The position numbers were made by a program, and so were the translations under genes. Under the pieces are notes generated by a model. That model saw only the letters and a list, made by a program, of their open reading frames with translations, ran no database searches and was not told where the DNA came from. DNA of 64,000 nucleotides. It comes from Kiritimatiellia bacterium (GTDB taxonomy: Bacteria > Verrucomicrobiota > Kiritimatiellia > RFP12 > UBA1067). The stretch covers positions 39,972-103,971 of the forward strand of contig JAFXTB010000110.1 in NCBI GenBank assembly GCA_017525225.1, read 5' to 3'. Shown piece by piece: positions 8,393 to 16,650 of this stretch. Each line of letters opens with the position of its first letter. Position 1 is the first letter of the stretch.

Positions 8393-10567
8393 CTACCTGA
8401 AATTGACACAGAAGCCCAGCGTCCCGACGCGGATCGTGCCATCGCCTTCGATGACGTCCGGCAGACGTACCCTGCCGTAGATCCCCGCGCGCATCGCAGT
8501 GCCCCCCACCGTGAAGGCGCTGACCGCCGCACGGTTGGCGACCACGTTCATCTTCCCGCCCGATGCCACGGAAAGAGAAGCCTTCCCCGGCAGCGTCGCG
8601 CCGTTCATGAGCTTCAGCATGGCATTTGCGCCGACCGTCACGGACTGTCCACCGAAGACGCTCGTCTGCGAGAGTGTATTGGTGCCGCCGTTGAAGGTGA
8701 GCGTAGCCTCCGATGCGGCGGCGGTCGTCGCAAACGCCGCTATCGAAAGAGGATTGTAGCCTTCCTTGATGATCGAGCAGTCGAGCGGGGAATTCGCTTC
8801 GAAGACGAAACCGCTTTGCGCGGAACCGTTCGCGCTGGAAAGCGTGACCGTACAACCCGGGGCGGAAAACCCGTTTTTGAACCGCATCTGTCCCCAGCCG
8901 CAGGAAAGCTTGCAATCGACCTCGGATGAAAACGCGCCCGCGAAAGTCGTGACGTCTCCAACGGTGATGGTCTTTGTCATGGGAATTGTCCCCTTGACCT
9001 CAACCCGATTCGAGATCGTGGTGTTGTACCTGCGTTCATCGAAGTATGGCAGAGTCGCCAAGTTCGCGAAGATGCGGATCGTGCCGGTTCCGATGCCGCC
9101 GACCGTCGACGTAGAAGGCGGATCATCCTGGAACAAACCGTTGTAGATGTCGATGTCGCCGGAGAAATCCGGCCAAAGGCCCTTCTTGACGAACTGTCCG
9201 ACCGTATCGCCCGCTACGACAAGCTTCCCGGCGCCAGTCAATTCACCGTCAAGATTGACGGTAAAATTCTCGACATCGAAGAGGATGCCGCTTTTCCCCG
9301 CGACGGCGTCTTCCGTCGCAATAGCCGACGCCGCCGTAACGGTGACATTGTTCGTAAACCGCGCCACATCTCCAGGCTGCGGCACCCTGGGGCTCCATTT
9401 CGTGGAATCGGTCCACGATCCCGAAGCACCGCCCTTCCATACGCAGCAGGCAATATCGCGTTTCTCGCCGCCAAGCACCACCACCGATCCGTACTGCACA
9501 AACGCATCCGGGCAGTTCGAGGCGGAATAGATGCCGGCAGCCTTCGACACTCCATCCACCGAGAAGGAACGCGTCAAAAGCCGATGTCCCTCGGCCATGT
9601 TCAGCTTCGCCCCGTCGGAAAGCGCCAGCGAATCGCATCTCGCGCCACTGACCCTGAGGACAGACGACGTGCCCTTCACCACCACGTCGCCACCCCAGAA
9701 GCCCGTGATCTGGTTCAACTTTACGGCATATTTGGACGAATCGATATTCGTGTCGATGGTCAGCGTGTGGCTGGAATTCGTCGAAAATCCGGCCAGTGTG
9801 ATTCGTCCGTAGTTTACCTTTTTTATCGATGCATTCACCTCGCCCTCAAAACGGATCGTGTGGTAATCGCCGCCCAACCCATAACTCTTGACATCGCATG
9901 TGACCGTCCTACCAGGTGCCACCACGTCGCCCTTGATCGTCAGATTCCCATACCCGGCCGTCAGAGTGAAATCGACCTCCGACGAGATTGATTGCATCAC
10001 GCTGGGATTCCCGCAGTATATCGCCATGACGGACTCCCCTTCCGCCAGTTCGCCGACGATGCTGACAGGTTCGTCGATATACGTCGGATTCCTCGGGAGA
10101 TACAGCAACGCATATCCTTTCGTGGACGGCTTTCCCGTGGCCACAAGTTCGAACGAACCACTACCAAAATGGTTGTGCGAACTCACCACATCAACCTGGA
10201 ACGTTCCGTTTTCGACGCGTATCTTGCCGGAGAATCCCGTCCATTTCCCACCTTGGATGGCCAGGACATTCGCTCCCCTCTTGACCAATGTGCCCGATCC
10301 GGAGAACACCACTGAATTGGTTACATAGGCAGAAGTTTCGATCGTGAGCCCCGCTGAACCCAAATCGAAACTCCCCGTCAGGTTGACCGAGGCTGTGGAT
10401 ATCGTCACAATGTCGCCGGGCGCGGGCGCGCCGTTGTCCCAGTTGTCTGCGGTTGAGAAATCCGTGCTTCCGCCTCCTCCGGTCCATGCCGTGGTCTTTG
10501 CGGACGCCGATACGCAGACGACCGCCAACAGCATCGCCGCCGGCAGCACGAGACTTCTCTTCACCAT
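8393..10567 (-). CDS. Passenger-like beta-repeat surface protein (autotransporter-associated strand repeats)
   Basis: The protein has 724 residues with a signal peptide ending in VSASA. It then has two copies of a TaWTGGG..FSTADNWDNGAPAPGD-type module, near residues 25 and 375. Low-complexity Gly/Ser/Thr/Asn beta-strand repeats such as GSGTLVKRG and LTFNGGTNTL follow. These are the autotransporter-associated beta-strand repeats of right-handed beta-helix passengers. No C-terminal porin barrel or PEP-CTERM anchor is visible; the chain ends in GFCVNFR. The protein at 61632-63794 is similar in plan and tail. It is probably a secreted or cell-surface structural protein. A promoter lies about 83 nt upstream. 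Confidence 0.6.
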   Translation of the reverse strand: MVKRSLVLPAAMLLAVVCVSASAKTTAWTGGGGSTDFSTADNWDNGAPAPGDIVTISTASVNLTGSFDLGSAGLTIETSAYVTNSVVFSGSGTLVKRGANVLAIQGGKWTGFSGKIRVENGTFQVDVVSSHNHFGSGSFELVATGKPSTKGYALLYLPRNPTYIDEPVSIVGELAEGESVMAIYCGNPSVMQSISSEVDFTLTAGYGNLTIKGDVVAPGRTVTCDVKSYGLGGDYHTIRFEGEVNASIKKVNYGRITLAGFSTNSSHTLTIDTNIDSSKYAVKLNQITGFWGGDVVVKGTSSVLRVSGARCDSLALSDGAKLNMAEGHRLLTRSFSVDGVSKAAGIYSASNCPDAFVQYGSVVVLGGEKRDIACCVWKGGASGSWTDSTKWSPRVPQPGDVARFTNNVTVTAASAIATEDAVAGKSGILFDVENFTVNLDGELTGAGKLVVAGDTVGQFVKKGLWPDFSGDIDIYNGLFQDDPPSTSTVGGIGTGTIRIFANLATLPYFDERRYNTTISNRVEVKGTIPMTKTITVGDVTTFAGAFSSEVDCKLSCGWGQMRFKNGFSAPGCTVTLSSANGSAQSGFVFEANSPLDCSIIKEGYNPLSIAAFATTAAASEATLTFNGGTNTLSQTSVFGGQSVTVGANAMLKLMNGATLPGKASLSVASGGKMNVVANRAAVSAFTVGGTAMRAGIYGRVRLPDVIEGDGTIRVGTLGFCVNFR

Positions 10568-10650
10568 ACCATCACTCCAATACTGAAATTTCTAGCCTTC
10601 TGTGACAAGTCCGAAGACTAGGCAACAACACCATGTCGCTGCGATTGGAT

Positions 10651-10656
10651 ATTATA
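10651..10656 (-). promoter_or_regulatory. -10 box (TATAAT) upstream of the passenger-like protein gene
   Basis: The minus strand reads GGGTATAATATCC, 83 nt before the ATG at 10567. The leader would be about 76 nt, unlike the leaderless units in this window. The rest of 10568-10719 shows no other clear signal. Confidence 0.5.
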
Positions 10657-10719
10657 CCCTCCCACCTGCCGTTGTTGCAAGTGTAAATCTCAGGGTGTAT
10701 AGACGCGGGGAACATCGAG

Positions 10720-12978
10720 TCAACGATCGACGATGCGCATGAGCCAGGTGGCGGAGCCGTCCGTCTCCAGCGCGGCTCCGCCGCGTCCGAGCAGGCGGCC
10801 GGTGGCTAGATCCTCGATGGATCTGCCCTTCTCGGCGGCGGGCAGCTCGACAGGCCAGGCCCCGGCCCGTCCCACATGCACCATGAGATAGTCGCCATGA
10901 CGCCTCACGTACGCCCCCGCGCGCGTGTAGCAGTGTTCGCCCATGATCGACATGATTGCGGCGAACGCTTCCGCGGAATTGGGCACTTTCGGGAAGAAAT
11001 ACGCCGTAGCTCCGTCGGCGAGACTCTTCTTCCAACCGCCGCCGTATGCGTTCACACGCACGGCATCGAGGTCGACGCATTCCACGTGCGGCGCCGCGCC
11101 CGCGCCGCGAAGATCCATGCCCACCAGATCGCGCATCGCATCGTCCGAAAAGCCATCCTCGCACACCGATCCCGGCGCAGTGAACCATAGCGTCGAAACG
11201 CCGTGCGCCCTTGAAAGGCGCTTTACGGCATCGCGCTCGGCTGCGGAGAAGGAGAAGCCGTCAAGGAACACGATGCGGCTGTAGCTCTTCTTCGACGCGA
11301 GCAGGTCGTCGAGCGAAAGGACGTCGAACACGGCGCCAGAGCGGCGCATGTTGAGCGGCGCCCTCACGAAGATGTTCGCCCATGTGCCACGGGCGGGATT
11401 GTTGAGCTCCATGTCCATGTAGAACCTGTCGCGCGGATTGGAGACGAGCGCCATGTCGGCTCCGGAATCCTCCGGGAGAGATGTCACCTTCGATATCGTG
11501 TCGAACGCCTCGCGCTGCACCGCAAGGGTATTGGGATCGTCGAAGGAGTGCGGACGCTCCCCGCGCCGGCCGTTCGGATCGCACACCTGGTATCCGCCCC
11601 TGTCGAAGAGCGTGTTGGCGATGTTGCGCAGAAGCACCGAACGGTCGTCGCGCGCCGATAGCGTGCACCATCCAGGCCTCGTGTAGTTCGTGATGTAGTG
11701 CAGCCGGCTGTCGTCCTCGATCACGTGTATCTTGCCGTGGCGATGGTGGGAGGCGGGAATGGACTTGCTGCCGTAGTCTCCGCCGGGCAGACGCACCTGC
11801 CGGTCGTAGTCTGGCGGATTGCTGAAGAAATCGATGTAGGGTGAGGCGAGTACCTTCTCGAGGATGAAGTTGGAACTCTCCGGCGGCCAGGGATTGAAGA
11901 CATAGCCGTAGTACACCCCCACAAGCCGCCCCGGCAGAACCTTCTTCGTGCGCTTCGCGAGCGTCAGCAGTAGATCCGTCATCACTTCGGAGCTGCACAT
12001 GAAATAGTCGATCGAACGGCGGTTCAAGGCGGGATCGTAGAGGAGCTTGCGCGTATTGCGCACCTCGGGCGGCGGGACGGACGCCGTCTCGAGCGTGACC
12101 GCCCCGTCGCGCCACGCCTTGCGCAGCGCCTCGTCGGTACCGTACTTCCCCTTGAGATAGCGGCGGAACGCCCGGTTCATGGCCACGCCCATGTCGGGGT
12201 AGGAGAGTGGACAGTACGTGAACCATTCGGTGGCACCGCCATAGTTGAGGCGAACGCCCACTACATGGTCGCCCCAGGACGCCTTCTTCACGTGCTCCGC
12301 CATCGCATCGATCGTGCGGAGCATCGCGTCGCGGAACTTCTCCGACGCCGCCGACGGCCTCACGGGCGCGCCCGCCCATTCGTCCTTGCTGGTCGGATCG
12401 ATCGCCGCGCCGCCATAGACCACGGCTTCGTCGGGATTTGCCATCGCCCACTTCTCGAAGCGGAAGCGGATGTTGACGATCAGCTGCGCGTCGGGGACGA
12501 TCTCGATCGAACGATTCGCCTTGCGGTCGAGGATGGAGAAGTCGAAGGTGCCGTCTTCGCGCATGTAGTCCTTGTCCTCGAGTCCCATCTGGAGGATGCG
12601 CGGACCCACAATCTTCGTAGCGTGTTCCACATACTCGTCCACAGTACGCTCCGCGCAGCCGCCGGTGGAAGAGCATCCGCAGACGTCAATGAACGGATAC
12701 CTGGCGACTCCATCGACGATGAACCTCGGAAGGCCGTCCACATACCCGACCTTCGCCTGCGGCGACGATCCCGCCGAGCGCACCGACGCTTCTGCCCCTT
12801 CCAGCACGCGCTTGACTTCCGCCGGCAATCCGGCAGATGCGGAGACCGTCCTCTCCAGCGCATTGGTCTGCATCATCCAGGCGGCCTTGTCGTCTGCCGC
12901 CTGCGCAGTTATCCACGCGGCGGTTGCGATCAGCGTCGCCGCCACATGCAAAGCCATGTTGCCATTGCGAGAATTCAT
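10720..12978 (-). CDS. Secreted GH42-like / beta-galactosidase-like protein
   Basis: The protein has 752 residues and a signal peptide of about 28. The N-terminal two thirds fit a (beta/alpha)8 barrel: an IVNIRFRFEKW strand, then VVGVRLNYGGATEWF, in which Glu may be the acid/base residue. IHVIEDDSRLHY is a possible nucleophile strand. The C-terminal third (residues about 500-650) resembles the Rossmann-like trimerisation domain of A4-type beta-galactosidases. The start has a good ribosome-binding site (AAAGGAGAT) about 8 nt before the ATG. Family membership is inferred from fold-like motifs, so the substrate stays open. Confidence 0.5.
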   Translation of the reverse strand: MNSRNGNMALHVAATLIATAAWITAQAADDKAAWMMQTNALERTVSASAGLPAEVKRVLEGAEASVRSAGSSPQAKVGYVDGLPRFIVDGVARYPFIDVCGCSSTGGCAERTVDEYVEHATKIVGPRILQMGLEDKDYMREDGTFDFSILDRKANRSIEIVPDAQLIVNIRFRFEKWAMANPDEAVVYGGAAIDPTSKDEWAGAPVRPSAASEKFRDAMLRTIDAMAEHVKKASWGDHVVGVRLNYGGATEWFTYCPLSYPDMGVAMNRAFRRYLKGKYGTDEALRKAWRDGAVTLETASVPPPEVRNTRKLLYDPALNRRSIDYFMCSSEVMTDLLLTLAKRTKKVLPGRLVGVYYGYVFNPWPPESSNFILEKVLASPYIDFFSNPPDYDRQVRLPGGDYGSKSIPASHHRHGKIHVIEDDSRLHYITNYTRPGWCTLSARDDRSVLLRNIANTLFDRGGYQVCDPNGRRGERPHSFDDPNTLAVQREAFDTISKVTSLPEDSGADMALVSNPRDRFYMDMELNNPARGTWANIFVRAPLNMRRSGAVFDVLSLDDLLASKKSYSRIVFLDGFSFSAAERDAVKRLSRAHGVSTLWFTAPGSVCEDGFSDDAMRDLVGMDLRGAGAAPHVECVDLDAVRVNAYGGGWKKSLADGATAYFFPKVPNSAEAFAAIMSIMGEHCYTRAGAYVRRHGDYLMVHVGRAGAWPVELPAAEKGRSIEDLATGRLLGRGGAALETDGSATWLMRIVDR

Positions 12979-13023
12979 TGTCCGATATCTCCTTTGTACC
13001 CCTTTATCCAGGGAGACGGGAGT

Positions 13024-13052
13024 ATTGTACCATAAATCGGCTATACATCAAA
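13024..13052 (-). promoter_or_regulatory. Promoter of the GH42-like gene with a possible operator
   Basis: On the minus strand, TTTGAT (13047-13052) and TACAAT (13024-13029) are separated by 17 nt, followed by a leader with a ribosome-binding site before the ATG at 12978. An inverted repeat, CAAATCA (13049-13055) and TGATTTG (13067-13073), overlaps the -35 region and could be a repressor site. Confidence 0.5.
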
Positions 13053-13135
13053 TCACACTCTTGACATGATTTGGGGTTCCGCGGGAAGCAATGATGTGAC
13101 GGCGAAAGGTTGATGCGCCAGACGGTCGAATATGG

Positions 13136-13141
13136 TATAAT
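13136..13141 (+). promoter_or_regulatory. -10 box of the cysteine desulfurase promoter
   Basis: TATGGTATAAT lies 15 nt before the ATG at 13157, matching the extended -10 form seen elsewhere in the window. A TTGATG hexamer at 13110-13115 is 20 nt upstream, which is long for a -35. A short AAAGGGA precedes the ATG closely. Confidence 0.6.
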
Positions 13142-13156
13142 CTCGCGCAAAGGGAA

Positions 13157-14350
13157 ATGTCGCAAATGAATCCGACCATATATCTGGACAACAACGCCAC
13201 CACGCGCGTCGCCCCCGAGGTGCTGGAGGCGATGCTGCCGTTCCTTCGCGAACGGTATGGCAACCCGTCCTCCATGCACGCATTCGGCGGGGCCATCGCA
13301 AAGGACCTCGCCCGCGCGAGGGAGACAGCCGCCGCCTTCATAAACTGCGAGCCGGACGAGATACTCTTCACATCCTGCGCCACCGAGGCCGACAACACCG
13401 CCATCCGCGGCGCCGCCGAGTTCATCGGCCGTGGTGCGCGGATCGTCACCACCGCCGTTGAGCATCCTGCCGTGCTGCAGCCGGCGCGCCGCCTCAAGGC
13501 CATGGGGCACGAGGAGATCGAACTGCCGGTGGACGGCGTCGGGCAGATCGATCTGGAACGCCTTCGCGCAGCGATCGGCGACGGCCCCGGCACCATCGTC
13601 TCGACGATGTGGGCCAACAACGAGACCGGTACCATATTCCCAATCGAGGCCATCGCGCAGATCGTGAAGGAGCGCGGTGCGGTAATGCATACGGACGCCG
13701 TCCAGGCCGGTGGCAAGATACCCATCGACGTCAGGCGCGTGCCTGTGGACATGCTGACCCTCGCCGGACACAAGTTCCACGCTCCGAAGGGCGTGGGCAT
13801 GCTCTATGTGCGCCGCGGCACGAAGCTGAAGCCGTTCATGCTCGGCGGACACCAGGAGGGCGGCCGCCGCGCAGGGACGGAGAACGTGCCGTACATCGTC
13901 GGATTCGCGAAGGCGTGCGAGCTGGCACAGGCCGGCATGGCGCAGGAGGCGGCCGCGCTTGCGCCGTTGCGGGACCGCCTCGAGGCCGGCATCCTCGCCG
14001 CCTGTCCGAACGTGCGCGTGAACGGCGACCGCGAGCACAGGCTGCCCAACACGCTCAACGTCAGCTTTGAATACATCGAGGGCGAGGCGATAGCCTACCG
14101 CCTTTCGGACATCGGCATCTGCATATCCACCGGCTCCGCATGCGCGTCGGGCTCGCTCGACCCTTCGCACGTGATCCGCGCGATGGGGGTGCCCTTCACG
14201 GCCGTGCACGGCTCGGTACGCTTTTCGCTCTCGCGCTATACCACAGCCGAGGAGATCGATTTCGTGCTGGAGAGGCTCCCGCCCGTCATACACGGTCTTC
14301 GCGAGCTTTCACCCTTCGGTCCGGGCAAGGGCCCCACAACCTTCGCCTAG
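13157..14350 (+). CDS. nifS: Cysteine desulfurase (NifS/IscS family)
   Basis: The protein has 397 residues and is a fold-type I PLP enzyme that takes sulfur from cysteine for Fe-S cluster and thio-cofactor synthesis in the cytoplasm. YLDNNATTRV opens the chain. The PLP lysine is Lys206 in AGHKFHAPKG. The persulfide-forming Cys329 is in STGSACASG, whose long, flexible loop matches the IscS/NifS (group I) type. No iscU, iscR or suf genes are adjacent, so its scaffold partner lies elsewhere. Its stop overlaps the convergent ABC ATPase gene by 4 bp. One of few plus-strand genes here. Confidence 0.93.
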   Translation: MSQMNPTIYLDNNATTRVAPEVLEAMLPFLRERYGNPSSMHAFGGAIAKDLARARETAAAFINCEPDEILFTSCATEADNTAIRGAAEFIGRGARIVTTAVEHPAVLQPARRLKAMGHEEIELPVDGVGQIDLERLRAAIGDGPGTIVSTMWANNETGTIFPIEAIAQIVKERGAVMHTDAVQAGGKIPIDVRRVPVDMLTLAGHKFHAPKGVGMLYVRRGTKLKPFMLGGHQEGGRRAGTENVPYIVGFAKACELAQAGMAQEAAALAPLRDRLEAGILAACPNVRVNGDREHRLPNTLNVSFEYIEGEAIAYRLSDIGICISTGSACASGSLDPSHVIRAMGVPFTAVHGSVRFSLSRYTTAEEIDFVLERLPPVIHGLRELSPFGPGKGPTTFA

Positions 14351-15279
14351 ACCTGGCGCAGCAGGCACGCAAGACTCCGCGCTCCGCATCTCGTCTCCGC
14401 GGGGATTTCGCTGCGGCAGCGGTCCGTGGCAAGGCTGCAGCGCGGTGCGAAAGCGCAGCCTGGCGGCCAGGCGTCCGGCGGCGGAACGGTTCCGGGAATG
14501 TCCGCAAGCGGCGCATCGCGTGGCGCATCCAGCGCCGGCACCGCGGCCAGAAGCCCCTGCGTGTAGGGATGGCGCGGATCAGCCAGCACCTCCACCACAG
14601 GGCCCGATTCCACCACCGTGCCTGCATACATCACGTTGACCGTATCCATGCGCCCCGCCACAAGACCGAGGTTGTGGGTTATCAGCAGCACTGCCATGCC
14701 GGTCTCGGCGGCAAGGGAGTCCATGAGATCCAGCACCTCGCGCTGCGTGGTGACGTCGAGCGCGGTGGTAGGCTCGTCCGCCACCAGAAGATCCGGCTGG
14801 GCCGCAAGGGCCATCGCGATCATGGCGCGCTGCTGCTGTCCGCCCGAAAGCTCGCAGGGGAAGGACGATGCCGCCCGCACCGGATCTGGGAGGCCGGTGC
14901 GTGCAAGCAGCTCCACGATCCGATCGTCGCCAGCGCGGCGCGACAGGCCGTCGGGCAGCGCCTCGCGGATCTGGTCTCGCACGCGCATCACCGGGTTGAG
15001 CGATTCCGTTGGGTTCTGGAACACGTACGCCAGGCGCGGACTTCTACCCTCGATCGGCGTGAATGAGATGCTGCCGCCGACCTCGGCGCGGTCTATCGGC
15101 GGCAGCCCCGCAAGCGACAGCGCCGTAAGCGACTTGCCGCAGCCAGACTCCCCTACCAGCGCCACGCGCCCGTGCTCGGGCACGCTGAAGGAGACGTCCC
15201 GGACCGGGACCACCTGCCTGCCATCCCTGCGAAACGCTATGCGCAGATGGCTTACCTCAAGAAGCTTTGCCTGTGACAT
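14347..15279 (-). CDS. Dipeptide/oligopeptide ABC transporter ATP-binding protein (DppD/OppD type)
   Basis: The protein has 310 residues. It has a Walker A GESGCGKS near residue 43, a signature LSGGQQQRA near 139 and a Walker B LLVADEPTT. The oligopeptide-type C-terminal extension carries a Cys-rich CAFAPRCSLATDRC segment, a feature of Dpp/Opp ATPases. It energises import of peptides or similar solutes. The start is placed at 15279 because a TATAAT box sits 7 nt upstream; the in-frame ATG at 15288 lies inside the -10 itself. No permease, binding protein or DppF partner is in the window, so it may pair with distant subunits. Confidence 0.87.
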   Translation of the reverse strand: MSQAKLLEVSHLRIAFRRDGRQVVPVRDVSFSVPEHGRVALVGESGCGKSLTALSLAGLPPIDRAEVGGSISFTPIEGRSPRLAYVFQNPTESLNPVMRVRDQIREALPDGLSRRAGDDRIVELLARTGLPDPVRAASSFPCELSGGQQQRAMIAMALAAQPDLLVADEPTTALDVTTQREVLDLMDSLAAETGMAVLLITHNLGLVAGRMDTVNVMYAGTVVESGPVVEVLADPRHPYTQGLLAAVPALDAPRDAPLADIPGTVPPPDAWPPGCAFAPRCSLATDRCRSEIPAETRCGARSLACLLRQV

Positions 15280-15286
15280 GTCGTCC

Positions 15287-15292
15287 ATTATA
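15287..15292 (-). promoter_or_regulatory. -10 box of leaderless promoter for the DppD-like gene
   Basis: The minus strand reads TTATGGTATAAT, then 7 nt, then ATG at 15279. The box lies 8 bp after the ybeY reading frame ends. No ribosome-binding site is present. Confidence 0.65.
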
Positions 15293-15300
15293 CCATAAAT

Positions 15301-15786
15301 TCAGCCGTCTGCGGCACGGCAATGGCAGCATTCGCCATCCCGCCTCGTGAAATCCCGCACCCATGCCAGCTCGCGCCGGCGCATGCGCATGCGCCCGGCG
15401 GGGTCCAGGTCGTCCGCCCCGGAAAGATGGTCCATCCCGTGGGCGACCTAGAGCAACAGCTCCTTCGCGACCGACCACCCCTTCCGCCGCGGCGCGGCGC
15501 GGCGCGCCTGGTCCACGTTGACGAAGAGCTCGCCGTGTATGCCCGGCGTCTCCGGCGGGATGGATTCGTATGCCTGCGTTATCACGTCGGTGGCGCCGGC
15601 GACGCCCATGATCGCGCGGTGGAGCATGTCAGAGCCGCCGTCATCCACGAGATGCACCACCACCTCGTGCCACGTGCCGCCTACGCGCCTTCTGGACCTT
15701 TCTGCGAAATACTGCGCGGCCGCCCGGACCGCGCTCCGCGCGATCCCCGCTCCGTCCGGCAGCCTTCCCGCCAGCGACACCTTCAC
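15301..15786 (-). pseudogene. ybeY: ybeY (endoribonuclease/16S rRNA maturation), interrupted by an in-frame amber codon
   Basis: A GTG at 15786 overlaps the upstream permease stop (GTGA) and is preceded by AGGGAGGT. The frame encodes a YbeY-like protein: VVHLVDD near residue 42 and ATDVITQAY and GELFVNVD in the middle. It meets TAG at 15448-15450 (codon 113). The same frame then continues for 48 codons with the metal-binding motif HGMDHLSGADD and ends at a TGA at 15301. The stop sits where YbeY proteins usually carry Tyr just before the HGxxH site, so a single base change (TAC/TAT to TAG) explains it. The truncated product would lose the zinc ligands. It could be a real nonsense mutation, readthrough or a sequencing error. 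Confidence 0.8.
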
Positions 15787-16646
15787 GCCCGCACCTCCCT
15801 CGCAAGAAGGAAGAGGAACAACGGCGCGCCCACGAGCGAGCACACGACGCCGGCCGATATGCTGCCCGGCAGCAGCCGTCCGATCTGCGCGGCGACCACC
15901 AGCGCAATGCCGCCGAACAACGCCGAAAGGAGAATGCGCCTGCGATGGAGGCCGCCGAAGCAGCGATTGACGAAGTTGGGAACCACGAGGCCCACGAAGC
16001 CGATCGGCCCGGCGAGCGCAACCGCCACGGCCGTGGCGAGCGACACCAGCCCTAGCGCGACGATCTTGAGCCGACGCGTATTCACGCCCAGGCACTCGGC
16101 CTCGTCGCGGCCAAGCTCCAGCACGTTCAGGTAGCAATCGACGCGCATGAGACCCGCGAGCGCCACCCCTACGGCCAGCGCACCGAACGCGAGCGACGTC
16201 GGGCGGACGTCCAGCACGTCGCCGAACATCCATTGCGTGACCTTCGCCATCGTCGCCGGCTCCGAGCACGACAGCACGAGCATCTGGAGCGAACAGGTGA
16301 AGCCGCCCGTGACGAACCCCGCCAGCACGACGGTGGTGCCGGACGACCTTATCCGCGCCGCCGAGGAGCCCTCCGTGCGGCGTCTCGCGGCAAGCGTCGC
16401 CACGCCGCATACAAGAATGAGCGAGAAGCACGACCCGCAGAACGACGCCGCAGGCAGGACGAGCGCGGAGAAGGCGGTAAGGCCGAAGTGGATGGAAAGC
16501 GCCACGAACAGCGACCCGCCGCCCACCAGCCCAAGGATGTACGGCTCGGCGAGCGGGTTGCGCAGGACGCTCTGCAGCACGCAGCCAGACATTCCAAGGG
16601 CCGCGCCGACGACGAAGGCGGAGAGGATGAAGGTCAGATAGGACAC
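15783..16646 (-). CDS. FecCD/BtuC-family ABC transporter permease, short N-terminus
   Basis: The protein has 287 residues from a GTG at 16646. It is a membrane permease of the iron-siderophore/cobalamin importer type, with SGCVLQSVLRNPLAEPYILGL early and GPIGFVGLVVPNFVNR near residue 210, both family hallmarks. About eight hydrophobic segments are visible. Family members are usually 320-350 residues, and here the first transmembrane helix and its following R-x-P-R loop are missing; the frame upstream runs into pilB codons. No ATPase of the FecE/BtuD type or binding protein is adjacent. It overlaps ybeY by 4 bp. It may be a truncated or degenerate transporter subunit. Confidence 0.75.
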   Translation of the reverse strand: MSYLTFILSAFVVGAALGMSGCVLQSVLRNPLAEPYILGLVGGGSLFVALSIHFGLTAFSALVLPAASFCGSCFSLILVCGVATLAARRRTEGSSAARIRSSGTTVVLAGFVTGGFTCSLQMLVLSCSEPATMAKVTQWMFGDVLDVRPTSLAFGALAVGVALAGLMRVDCYLNVLELGRDEAECLGVNTRRLKIVALGLVSLATAVAVALAGPIGFVGLVVPNFVNRCFGGLHRRRILLSALFGGIALVVAAQIGRLLPGSISAGVVCSLVGAPLFLFLLAREVRA

Positions 16647-16650
16647 GGCG

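Noticed and set aside
15448..15450. UAG reassigned as a sense codon
   Set aside because: RF1 is encoded at 20207-21283 and several genes here, such as nifS and the DppD-like gene, end normally at TAG.
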